This document shows positions 51,677 through 60,959 of a stretch of DNA of 64,000 bases, one piece after another. Positions within the stretch are counted from its first letter, which is position 1; each line of letters begins with the position of its first letter. Made by a program: the position numbers and the translations under genes. The stretch comes from Streptomyces pyxinicus (GTDB lineage: Bacteria; Actinomycetota; Actinomycetes; Streptomycetales; Streptomycetaceae): assembly GCF_024753135.1 (NCBI RefSeq), contig NZ_JANUGP010000034.1:1-64000 (forward strand). Reading direction: 5' to 3'. The notes below the pieces were generated by a model, which searched no databases, was not told the DNA's origin, and saw only the letters and a program-made list of their open reading frames with translations.

Positions 51677-53107
51677 ATGGACCACCAGGTCGCTTTTCTC
51701 TTTCCGGGGGTGACGCAGTACGCACCGCAAGGGCTCGCAGGCCTGTGCCGCACCCGCTCCGAGGCCATGGATGTGCTGCGCCGGGTCGACGCCGTCGCAC
51801 GCACCTACGACCTGCCGTCTCTGGAGGACCAAGCCCTCTGCGAGCCGCCGGCCACACTGGCGCAGCTGGAGGACGAGGAGCCGGCCGTGCTGCCGCTCCT
51901 GCAGTACGCACTGGCCCTCGCCACTGCCGAGGGCCTGCGTTCCGCCGGCATAGAGACGCATGCAGTGGCTGGTCACAGCTTCGGAGAACTGCTGGCTTTC
52001 GTCTACGCGGGAATTTTGAGCGTGGAGGACGGAGCCCGCGTGATCTGCCTGCGCATGCGCGCGATCGGAACGACGAGAGGTCGCGGCGGCATGCTCGCTG
52101 TACAGGCCGCACCGCCGCGGGTCGAGCACCTGCTGCGGGCCGTCGCGTTGCCCACCCTGGCCGTCGCGTGCATCAACACCCCCCGTCAGAGCGTGGTCAG
52201 CGGAAGCTCGTCTGAACTCGACCGTCTCGCAAGGCTCGCCGGAGCTCTCGACTGGCAGATCACCCGTTTGAGCTCGCCCTATCCTTACCACAGCCGTCTA
52301 CTGGCGGGGCTGGTCACTCCGCTACGCGAAGCACTGCAGGAGGCAGGAGTCAAGGCTCAGGCCCACACGACGCCCACGCGATGCGTGTTTCACGACCGGT
52401 GGCACGACGACTCCGACGACCTGCTGACCCACATCGCCGAGATGCTGATCCGCCCGGTCCGTTTCGTCGACTGCGTGCGGTCCCTGTACGACGAGGGCAT
52501 CACCCACGTCATCGAGTGCGGTGCCGGCGACACCCTGACGCGCTTCGTCGAGGCGAACATCCCGCGTGTCCAGATCATCGTCCCGTTGCCGGGCAACACC
52601 GCCACGCCAGACTTCGCTCGGCTCGCAGCCGGTCTGCGGACCCCAGGCACCAGCGCGGCCACGGCACGGCTCCCAACAGTCCCAGTCCGCGACTCCCTTA
52701 CCAGTTCGCCACCTTCGGCACCCACGTCGCGGCAGCAGAACGCCGCCAATGAGCCAGCCACCGTCTCCACCCCGCCACAGGGGCCGACGCCACTGAACGC
52801 CCTTGCAGGCGCGGCCCCGTCGGGTGCCGCAGCCGAGGGAAATCAGCACCGCCAGAAAGTCGTGGCCGTCCTTGGCGACCTGTACGCGGAGATCACCGGC
52901 TATCCCGCGGACGTGTTCACCGAAGACGCGCATGTCGAGGTCGAGCTGGGCATCGACTCGCTACGCCAGACCCACATGCTGGCCGCGGTAGCCGAGAAGT
53001 TCGCTGTGCCGCTGCTGGCATCCGGAGTGCGTATCACGGACTTCCCCACGATCGGCCACATCGCCGACGCAGTCGTCAAGCACACGTCCTCCGCAGCGGC
53101 TTCCTGA
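51677..53107 (+). CDS. Acyltransferase-acyl carrier protein (AT-ACP) didomain
   Basis: The 476-residue protein loads and carries acyl units for the partner megasynthase. The AT domain (about 1-320) has FLFPG at the start, AGHSFGE with nucleophile Ser101, and YPYHS at the specificity position; GHSFGE is the variant seen in PUFA-synthase and related ATs. A Pro/Ala/Thr linker follows. The ACP (about 390-470) has ELGIDSLRQ with phosphopantetheine Ser428. The start is uncertain: ATG 51677 has aaggg 12 bases upstream, ATG 51665 has no room for a site, and the frame is open to 51611. It lies 30 bp before the KS-CLF gene. The acyl donor is not predictable; malonyl-CoA is most likely. Confidence 0.88.
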   Translation: MDHQVAFLFPGVTQYAPQGLAGLCRTRSEAMDVLRRVDAVARTYDLPSLEDQALCEPPATLAQLEDEEPAVLPLLQYALALATAEGLRSAGIETHAVAGHSFGELLAFVYAGILSVEDGARVICLRMRAIGTTRGRGGMLAVQAAPPRVEHLLRAVALPTLAVACINTPRQSVVSGSSSELDRLARLAGALDWQITRLSSPYPYHSRLLAGLVTPLREALQEAGVKAQAHTTPTRCVFHDRWHDDSDDLLTHIAEMLIRPVRFVDCVRSLYDEGITHVIECGAGDTLTRFVEANIPRVQIIVPLPGNTATPDFARLAAGLRTPGTSAATARLPTVPVRDSLTSSPPSAPTSRQQNAANEPATVSTPPQGPTPLNALAGAAPSGAAAEGNQHRQKVVAVLGDLYAEITGYPADVFTEDAHVEVELGIDSLRQTHMLAAVAEKFAVPLLASGVRITDFPTIGHIADAVVKHTSSAAAS

Positions 53108-53137
53108 ACCCCGGCCACCACCAGAAAGGCTTCCGCA

Positions 53138-56100
53138 ATGTCACAAAGCCGCAAGCCGGCGCAGGCCGGGCCCCCGGTCGCCATCGTCGGCATGGGCCTG
53201 GTGCTGCCCAACGCCAGCAGCCCCGCCGAACTGTGGGACCTGCTGCACACCACGCGAGAAACGGTCAGCGAACCGAGCCCACTGCGCATGAACCTCGACC
53301 ACTTTCTGTCCTCGACGCCTGCGGACGACAAACTGGGCGAGCGCGCAGCCAGCTTCCTCAACACCTTCACTCCACACCCGCAACTCATCGGCGACGTCAG
53401 GTCCGGTCGTTGGAGCCCCGCCGCCTCTTCTCCCGCGTCCTGGCTGCGCCACTGTGCTTTCCAGGCGCTCGACGGCGTACACGTCGGCACCGGCCACCGT
53501 TCCCTGGCCGCCATCGCTCTTTCCGCGGACACCGTGCAGGACCTGGAGCGGGACTCCATCGCCATCGGCATGCGTGAACGCATGGCCGAGGCGGTCGAGA
53601 GGCAGGGGTCGCCCGCCGCGGAGCGGGCGATCTGGACACTAGGTGAGGAACTGGATCGCCGCTACGCACAGGCGGACAGGACCAGCATCGGCCTCACGCC
53701 CGACGCGCTGTGCCGCCAGGCTCTGTCCGGGGTGGTGCCCCACATCGATGAGCTCGCCGTCGTCACGGCGACCTGCGCGTCCGGGCTGGCCACCGTGAAC
53801 CTGGCCGTACGCCAGTTGCGTGACGGAATCTGCGATGTGGCCCTGTGCGCGGCGCTGCACGAGCTGACACCGCGGCTCATGGTGACTCTGCAGCAGGCCG
53901 GAGTGCTCTCACCGTCGCATCAGGTGCGTCCCTTCGATCAGAAAGCTGACGGCACCATGTTCGGCGACGGTGCCGTCGTCCTGGTTCTGAAGACGCTGGA
54001 GCGCGCCCGGCAAGACCGGGACAGCGTCTTGGCAGTGGTCGCAGGCTACGGCGAGGCATCCGACGGCCGCGGCAAGTCCATCAGTGCCCCCAACCCGCTG
54101 GGTCAGCGGCGTGCGGTGGAACGGGCCTGGCAGGCCGCCGGCATCTCCGGCTCCGACCTCGGGCTACTGATCGCGCACGGGACCGGAACCCGTACGGGAG
54201 ACCCGGTGGAGCTCGCCGCTCTGGAGATGGCGCTCGACGGAGGGGCCTGGCCGCCGATCATCACGAACAAGGCGTGGACCGGTCACACCGGCACCACCAG
54301 TGGTCTGGTGTCCGTAGCACATGCGGTACTCGCCCTGCAGCACGAGGAGATACCCGCCCAGCGCTTCTTCACCGCACTGTCCCAGACCCCTGAGCTCAAC
54401 ACCACACCCGAGGTTCCCACCGCCGACATCCCCTGGCCCGCAGGCGCCGATCCGCGCTTGGTGGGCATCTCCTCCTTCGGCATGGGAGGCGCTAACACCC
54501 ATCTTGTGCTGACGGACTCCACCACGTCTGGCGAGGACAGTGATCCGGCCCCCGCCGAAAACATCGTCCTGGTCGGTTGGAGCAGCGCATTTCCCGGTGA
54601 CTTCACTCACCAGAGCGCCACGGACTGGATCGCCCATGGAGGCAGACCTCCAGCCCCCCACTTCGGTGACGACTTCCCCATCCCTGACTTCCGCGAGCTG
54701 CGGATCCCGCCGTCCGTCCTCACCAAGATGGACCGCACCGAGATCATGGCCTTGCGCATGGTGGGCGAGCTCATGGATCGGCTCGGCACTGACGCCGAGG
54801 ATCTGCGTGCACGCACAGGGGTTCTCGTCGCCCACGTCGGCCACACCCAGGCCGCCGCAAGCCACATGTTGCGCTGTTACTTGGACGACAGCGCACAGGC
54901 GTTCACCCACCGCGACGACGACGCGGACGTCACCGCCGCCATCCGCGACGCGCACGCCTCCGTCGCCGACACTCTGCGCACCACGGTCGCTCCGGCCAGC
55001 AGCGACACCATCGGCACCAGTGTCATCGCGAGCCTCATCGCCGGCTGGACCATGAACTATTTCGACCTGCATGGGCCGCAACTGGCCGTCGAAACCGGTG
55101 CCGACGCCGGACTGTCCGCCCTGCATGTCGCGGAACGGTATCTGCGCCACAACGACGCGGACCTGCTGTTTGTGGCCGGTCTCAACGCCCACTCCGGCTT
55201 ACGGATGGATCACAGCACCGGCACCGCGAAGGTCGGCCGACGCGCAGCGGACGGCGGCATCACCTTCGCCCTTGCCCGCCGCTCCGTCGCCGAGCGCGAG
55301 AACCTGCCCGTCCTCGCCACACTGAGTGCCGGCCCCGGTAGCCGAAGTCCGGCGTCCGTCACCACCGCCTGGCAAGAGGCACCACTGGCCGGCAGCGAGC
55401 TGACCTACCTCGGCGCCGACGGCCTGCTGGCCTGTCTCAACGCGGCCCTGACATCCAGCACCCCCGTACACATCACCTCCCAGGTATCCAGCGGCCCCTA
55501 CGTCACCATCAACGCCTCCGTCGCCGAACCCGACGCCCCAGACACCGACAGCGACGAGGAAGAGACAGCCTCCGGCCACCCGCGCCCCGAACACGCATCG
55601 GACGTGCTGCACTGCGACAGCATCATCGTCTCGCGCCAGCACCCGCAGTGGGTCGAGCTTCCCGCTCTCGACCGGAGCGCCACAGCACGCATGCGGCAGC
55701 CGGTACCGCCCGACACCCTCATCGTCACCGACATCCCGCAGGCCGTCGTCGAACTGGACCTGCCCGACTCCGCCCGGATCTGGAGCACCACCGCCCTCAC
55801 GGGGGACCGCCCGCACCTGAATGTCGTCGACCCGGCAGACCTGGACGCCGTACGCGCCGCACTGCCCGCCGGCATCCGGCACCTGCGCGTCATCACCACC
55901 CTGACCGACCTCGGTCCCGCCTGGGAAGCTAACGAGCTCGAACGCGTACTGACGCTGCACGACCTCACCTTCGGCGCCCTGCAAATCCTCAACGACAGGT
56001 TCACCGCGGGCGCAACCGCAGCGGCGCTCCTTCTCAACGCCGTGCGCCACGACATCCCGCACCCCGCTGTACATCTGTTCAACGGGCTGATGAAAACTCT

Positions 56101-58132
56101 GGCCGTCGAAGCGCCCGCAGCCTGCGCCTGGACGGTAGCCACCCACAGTCAGAACCTGCCCGAAGCCCTCACCCAACTGAATGAAGAGGCACAGGCGGAT
56201 CACCCCCTGGGCATCACCGTGCGTGTCCCGCACGGACGACGCCTTTGCTACGCGCTCCAACCGCTGGACCCCGAACCCCTGCACACCCCGGCCTTCACCG
56301 CCGTGGACGACACCCTCAACACCGACAGCGTCGTCGTCGTATGCGGTGGAGCCACCGGCATCACGGGCGAGATCATGACCACGATGGCCCGGTACTGCTC
56401 TCCAACGATCTACCTGCTGGGCCGCACCCCCGCTCCGGCCGGCGGCAGCGCCGACATCCTTGTAGCCCCACCAGACAAGCCGGCCTTCCTCGCCCAGCAG
56501 CGCGCCGAACGCCCCGAGGCGACAATCGCCGAGTTGCTACGCGATTACAGCAAGCTGTCCAAGCAGTACAACATCGCCCGGCAACTGGCTGAACTGCGCG
56601 ACCACAGCGGCAACGACCGGGTCCACTACCTGGCCTGCGACCTCATCGACGCAGCATCGGTGAACGACATCATTGCCACCATCCAGCGCCGGCACGGCGG
56701 CATCGACCTCCTCATCCACGCTGCCTCCGCCGCCCAGGCCGGATCACTCGCCAACAAACGGCTCACCGACTTCCGGCGAGGGCGCGACACCAAGGTCCGC
56801 GGCTACCTGAACCTTCGCGCTGCCACCGCGGACAACCCCCCACGCCTATGGTGCAACTTCGGCTCCTTCATCGGCTTCGCCGGCTGGCCCGGAGAAGCCG
56901 ACTACGCCTCCGCCAACGACTTCCTCGCCGGAGCCGCCCGCTGGGCTCACTCGATGGAAGACCGCAATGAATACACCATCAACTGGACCGCCTGGGCAGA
57001 AGTCGGTATCGCCGCCGACAACGACGTTCGCACAGCCATGCGGCAGCTCGGCATCAATGAGTTCATGACATCCGACGAAGGCATACTGTGGTTCTTCCGG
57101 GCCCTGCAAGACGGCAGTCGGCCACCCGTCATCGTGCACCTGCCCGCCTCCGAGATGAGCTGGCTCCTACGCGAAGCCCCCACCCTGTCGTCCACCCGCG
57201 CCGACGCGAGTGTTCCCGCCGTCCCGGCGACGCCCGTCACCGCCTCCCGAACCTTCACCCTCGACAGCGACCGAGACCTCGCCCACCACATGGTCCGCGG
57301 CCGCCCACTGGCCCCCTCCACCGTCGTCATGGACATGGCCTTTCGTGCCGCACGTCAAGCCATCCCCGACCTCGAACCCACCGGTCTGCGCGACCTTGAA
57401 CTGGACGAACCCGTCATCGTGCTGCCGCACCGCGCAAAGACCCTCAACTCCACGATCACCCGTATCGAACGTCATCACGACCACGCCACACTCCACTTCG
57501 AAGTGACCTCCGACCTGACCCACCCCACCACAGGCCAGCCACTGCGTCAGCAGACTCATGGCACCGGCATCGTCGAGATGTCCGCGGACACACCCTCACC
57601 GCCCGTCTGGCAGCCCCCCGACCCGGTGCCACAACAGCCCGTGCCCAACCCCGTCCACATACCCAACCTCGTCTCCTACGTCAGCGGTCCCTTCGTCTGC
57701 ACCTCCGACCACCGCTCCGACACCCACGGAGCCTCCTCCACCATCAAAGCCCCCCAATCCCAGTGGAAGGATTCCTTCACCAGCTATATCGTGCCGGTCC
57801 GCCTGCTCCAGGGCTTGCTGGAGATGACCTACCTAGCCAAGGCAACCGCGAGCGACATCCCCCTGCTCCTCCTTCAGCACATCAAGCACATCGACTTCTA
57901 CACGGACGCCAGCGAGGACACCCTCCTGGAGTCCAACGCCGCGGGACTGCGCGTATTCGCCACACCCGGAGGCGACACCATCACCGTCGTCAGCGAAACC
58001 GGCACTGTCCTGGCACAAGTACGCGGCGCAGGAGGCGCACACATAGGCGACTTCACCCGCGACACCGCCGCCATCACCGAACACCACGGACGCAACCCCG
58101 ACACCGCCTCGTCCGCCAGGGCCGCACAATGA
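53138..58132 (+). CDS. Fused KS-CLF-KR-DH polyketide/fatty-acid megasynthase
   Basis: The 1664-residue protein starts at ATG 53138 behind agaaagg. Domain 1 (about 12-455) is a ketosynthase with triad Cys213 (TATCASG), His347 (AHGTGT) and His383 (TGHTGTT). Domain 2 (about 475-780) is KS-like but has Ala655 in place of the cysteine (VETGADAGL), so it is a chain-length-factor-type partner. Residues about 880-1320 are a ketoreductase with its structural half, cofactor motif GGATGITGE and Tyr1256 in DYASAN. Residues about 1360-1640 are a hot-dog dehydratase with HxxxGxxxxP at His1384; the usual later aspartate is not obvious. There is no AT, ACP, ER or TE in this protein; AT-ACP is supplied by the gene upstream. 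An iterative, polyene-forming cycle is inferred. A TTA codon lies at residue 688. Confidence 0.9.
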   Translation: MSQSRKPAQAGPPVAIVGMGLVLPNASSPAELWDLLHTTRETVSEPSPLRMNLDHFLSSTPADDKLGERAASFLNTFTPHPQLIGDVRSGRWSPAASSPASWLRHCAFQALDGVHVGTGHRSLAAIALSADTVQDLERDSIAIGMRERMAEAVERQGSPAAERAIWTLGEELDRRYAQADRTSIGLTPDALCRQALSGVVPHIDELAVVTATCASGLATVNLAVRQLRDGICDVALCAALHELTPRLMVTLQQAGVLSPSHQVRPFDQKADGTMFGDGAVVLVLKTLERARQDRDSVLAVVAGYGEASDGRGKSISAPNPLGQRRAVERAWQAAGISGSDLGLLIAHGTGTRTGDPVELAALEMALDGGAWPPIITNKAWTGHTGTTSGLVSVAHAVLALQHEEIPAQRFFTALSQTPELNTTPEVPTADIPWPAGADPRLVGISSFGMGGANTHLVLTDSTTSGEDSDPAPAENIVLVGWSSAFPGDFTHQSATDWIAHGGRPPAPHFGDDFPIPDFRELRIPPSVLTKMDRTEIMALRMVGELMDRLGTDAEDLRARTGVLVAHVGHTQAAASHMLRCYLDDSAQAFTHRDDDADVTAAIRDAHASVADTLRTTVAPASSDTIGTSVIASLIAGWTMNYFDLHGPQLAVETGADAGLSALHVAERYLRHNDADLLFVAGLNAHSGLRMDHSTGTAKVGRRAADGGITFALARRSVAERENLPVLATLSAGPGSRSPASVTTAWQEAPLAGSELTYLGADGLLACLNAALTSSTPVHITSQVSSGPYVTINASVAEPDAPDTDSDEEETASGHPRPEHASDVLHCDSIIVSRQHPQWVELPALDRSATARMRQPVPPDTLIVTDIPQAVVELDLPDSARIWSTTALTGDRPHLNVVDPADLDAVRAALPAGIRHLRVITTLTDLGPAWEANELERVLTLHDLTFGALQILNDRFTAGATAAALLLNAVRHDIPHPAVHLFNGLMKTLAVEAPAACAWTVATHSQNLPEALTQLNEEAQADHPLGITVRVPHGRRLCYALQPLDPEPLHTPAFTAVDDTLNTDSVVVVCGGATGITGEIMTTMARYCSPTIYLLGRTPAPAGGSADILVAPPDKPAFLAQQRAERPEATIAELLRDYSKLSKQYNIARQLAELRDHSGNDRVHYLACDLIDAASVNDIIATIQRRHGGIDLLIHAASAAQAGSLANKRLTDFRRGRDTKVRGYLNLRAATADNPPRLWCNFGSFIGFAGWPGEADYASANDFLAGAARWAHSMEDRNEYTINWTAWAEVGIAADNDVRTAMRQLGINEFMTSDEGILWFFRALQDGSRPPVIVHLPASEMSWLLREAPTLSSTRADASVPAVPATPVTASRTFTLDSDRDLAHHMVRGRPLAPSTVVMDMAFRAARQAIPDLEPTGLRDLELDEPVIVLPHRAKTLNSTITRIERHHDHATLHFEVTSDLTHPTTGQPLRQQTHGTGIVEMSADTPSPPVWQPPDPVPQQPVPNPVHIPNLVSYVSGPFVCTSDHRSDTHGASSTIKAPQSQWKDSFTSYIVPVRLLQGLLEMTYLAKATASDIPLLLLQHIKHIDFYTDASEDTLLESNAAGLRVFATPGGDTITVVSETGTVLAQVRGAGGAHIGDFTRDTAAITEHHGRNPDTASSARAAQ
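55199..55201 (+). promoter_or_regulatory. TTA codon in KS-CLF-KR-DH gene
   Basis: In-frame TTA (Leu688) in HSGLRMDH, near the end of the CLF-like domain. A TTA in a biosynthetic gene as well as in the upstream regulator suggests double bldA control. Confidence 0.8.
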
Positions 58133-58929
58133 CACGGCGACTGGCCGACAAGGTCGCCGTCGTCACCGGCGCCGCCCGCGGCATCGGGCGCGCCACCGCC
58201 CTTAGATTCGCCGCCGAAGGAGCCCACGTGGTCCTCGCCGACCGTGACGAGGACACCGGCGCACAGACCGCCGCCGAAGCCGCAGGACTCTTCATCCCCA
58301 CCGACGTCACCGACCCACAGGCCGTCGAGCGCCTCTACACGCTCACCACCCGGAACTACGGACGCGTGGACATCGCCGTCAACAACGCTGGCATCTGCCG
58401 AGCCGATGACGGCGACATCCTTGAAACCACCTTCGCAGCATGGGACGCAACCCTTAGGGCGAACCTATACTCGATGTTCCTGTGCTGCCGCTTCGCGCTC
58501 ATGCACATGCGCCCCCGCGGCAGCGGAAACATCATCAACATGTCCTCTGCCGTCGCATTGACCGGAACTCCCGCCGCACCTGTCGCCTACACGGCCAGCA
58601 AAGGCGCACTCATCGCCCTCACACGGCAGATAGCAGCGCGGTACGCGGTCGAAGGCATACGCGTCAACGCCCTCTGCCCCGGACCGGTCGACACCGCCCT
58701 GTTCGACGACCTCTTCGCCACCGACCCCCAGCGAGCCGTCGACCGCCTCATCGTCACCCCCATGCGCGGAGCATCCTCCCCCGACGACGTTGCCGCCGCG
58801 GCAGCATTCCTCGCCAGCGATGACGCCGCACGCATCACCGGCACAGCCCTCCCCGTCGACGGCGGACTGACCATGACGCACATAGCAGGGATGCCTGAGC
58901 CACACCCGCGAACGACACGTCAACGGTGA
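58129..58929 (+). CDS. SDR-family oxidoreductase coupled to the megasynthase
   Basis: This 266-residue classical SDR has TGAARGIG, the acidic ADRDED after strand 2 favouring NAD, NNAG, catalytic Ser in MSSAVA, YTASK and the PGPVDT loop. Its ATG overlaps the megasynthase stop (ATGA), so it is translationally coupled and part of the same pathway. It may act as an additional 3-oxoacyl reductase, or oxidise/reduce the released product. It ends at 58929 and no further gene of the operon follows. Confidence 0.93.
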   Translation: MTRRLADKVAVVTGAARGIGRATALRFAAEGAHVVLADRDEDTGAQTAAEAAGLFIPTDVTDPQAVERLYTLTTRNYGRVDIAVNNAGICRADDGDILETTFAAWDATLRANLYSMFLCCRFALMHMRPRGSGNIINMSSAVALTGTPAAPVAYTASKGALIALTRQIAARYAVEGIRVNALCPGPVDTALFDDLFATDPQRAVDRLIVTPMRGASSPDDVAAAAAFLASDDAARITGTALPVDGGLTMTHIAGMPEPHPRTTRQR

Positions 58930-60497
58930 CGCGCACGCCCGCGGGGCTGGTACCGAGGATCCTGTCGGCCGCAGTGAAGAGCGACAGCTTCTTCACGACG
59001 AAACGCCTGGTCCGCGTCCCACGGAGCGACGACGCGGGCATACGCGCCGGCGAGAGGCAGAAGGGCGCCAGCGGCGAACGCCAGCACCAACCCCGCAACC
59101 TGCCCGGGCCAAGGCTCGGTGTTCTCGCCCGCTCAGGAGAGAGCGGGGACTGAAAGAGGCCGTGAGTTCGGCGGCCCGGACCTGGTATGCACGGGAGGTC
59201 ACCTGCCCAAAATGGCAGGGGCCCGAACGCCCCGTGCATGCCGCATGGTCCGCACTACGAGCGGGTGGAGTAGCCGGAGGATCCCATCCGCGAGCCGCGG
59301 GGTTGAGGTACCCGCTGGAGCGCGCCGGCTCCAGTCGAGTACGGCTGTGCGCCGCGCGTCGAGCCAGCAGCCACTTGCCCGCCGCCCTCACCGCACTGGA
59401 CCGTACGCCGACCCGCGGTGCAGCCGGTCGGCGTACTGCGCCGACCGAGCCGGGTCGACGGCCCCCGCAAACAGGCTGGCGCCGGGCAACTGGCCCAGCC
59501 CGGCGAGACGGGTCCGTGGCGCCGTCGCTGTTACCGGCATGGCGAAGCCTGGTCCCGGCAGAGGCGTCGCCGATCACCCGCTTAGCGGCCCAGGGCGTCA
59601 TAGAGCACAGCCGGAACGCACGCGGCGCACGTTCCGTCATTTGTGCGAGCCGACCCGGCGCGGTGCTGCCCTCTTCGCTCTCCCTTTCCTCATGTATCTG
59701 CGAACGTTCGTAACGTCGTCGCCGCACCGAGAGGCGGACCCGTTCCGTGCAACGCCCCGCCGCTCTTATGGAACAACCGAACACCGAGGGTCGAAGGCGG
59801 AATTCACTATGGGAAAGGTCATTCATCTTGTGGGAACTCGCACTCGCGTCACACTGTTCGCCGCCACGGCATCGCCGCCGCACGGAGTCGGTCGCTGCTC
59901 TGAATCTAGGGAGTACGCCGACGGAATACTGTTCGCCCAGAACGTGTCGGTGAAGCAAGGCGTCGCGTACACGCAAGATCACCAATCTCCAGCCGACCCG
60001 CTGACCGGAGTGAGGGCGAGGGCGTGGCCGCGCCTGCACCACTCATGTACCGCTCAGGGGACGTCGGGCTGTGGCGGCCGCAGCGCCCACGGCGGTCGGG
60101 GCTCGATACCAGGATGCCGACGCGGAGGCCGCCGCCGGGCGGCACGCGGCCACCTTGACAGGCCGCAGGTGCTTGAGAGGCGTGACCTGAGAGCCATGTG
60201 ACGAGACGCGACGGTATCTACCGCGTCTGCTGCCACCGGCCCTCGGCTGTAAGTCCCGCACGGTCTGGCTCCGGTGAGCTGGTGAGGCGGTCACCTCTCC
60301 GAGAGGTGGGCCGTCTTGGTGCCGTAGAACCGCCGACGAGGCGCGCTCCGGAGCGCTCAGCCCTGTCTCAAAAACGCCGCAGGTGCATACAGGGCGAATC
60401 TTCCTTACCTTTGAACTATTTTCGTGGCTCAAATGGTGCGTTGACGCACTGTATGAACGAAGCGATGCTCTGAGGTGAGATAACCGTGGGAGGTAAT
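58930..60497. other. Long region without a supported gene
   Basis: Long open frames exist on both strands but they are Arg/Pro/Ser-rich shadows with no recognisable domain. The part at 59690-59900 is less GC-rich and could hold a small frame (ATG 59810, MGKVIHLVGT...), which I do not trust. A ggaggt site for the next gene is at 60489-60494. Confidence 0.5.
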
Positions 60498-60917
60498 ATG
60501 CCAGAGGGAACAGCAAAAGCCGTCCTTGTGTTGGAGGGTCGTGTCACCGGCACTCGCGTCCTGGAAGCTCGAAATGGGCATGACGTCCTAGAGATATCCT
60601 TCTCCGCTCGCGGAACCTTCGCCGGGCACGAGGTGGAGGGATCTTTCACCTACGAGCAAGAGGCCATCTCCGTCAATACCTTCGTCGGCAGCGGAAGGGC
60701 TGTCCTGCACACCGCCGACGGTGAGGGCACGCTCTCTCTCAAGGCCACCGGGGCCACGAAGCGGAAGGAGGGCGCGACCGGCCTGGTGTGGCGCGTGTAC
60801 GCGGCTGTTCAGAGCGCCGCCCCGACGTTCGCGCAATGGGATGGGCAACTGCTGGACATGACTGCCACCATCGGCGACGATCAGAAGATCTCCCTCCGCG
60901 CTGTGCCTTGGACCTGA
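60498..60917 (+). CDS. Small beta-rich hypothetical protein (139 aa)
   Basis: ATG 60498 follows a strong ggaggt; the GTG at 60486 is a weaker alternative. The protein is predicted all-beta (AVLVLEGRVTGTRVLEARNG; VLEISFSARGTFAGHEVEGS; ISVNTFVGSGRAVLHTADG), compatible with a small barrel or lipocalin-like fold. There is no signal peptide. I cannot name the family. It appears intact amid decayed DNA. Confidence 0.65.
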   Translation: MPEGTAKAVLVLEGRVTGTRVLEARNGHDVLEISFSARGTFAGHEVEGSFTYEQEAISVNTFVGSGRAVLHTADGEGTLSLKATGATKRKEGATGLVWRVYAAVQSAAPTFAQWDGQLLDMTATIGDDQKISLRAVPWT

Positions 60918-60959
60918 GAGTTCGACGGTCGGCCGCTCGTCGTAAGCAGGTCGGGCGGT

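Noticed and set aside
59119..60201. Open frame of 360 codons on the plus strand
   Set aside because: Arg/Pro/Ser-rich with no domain, no ribosome-binding site and unlike the neighbouring genes.
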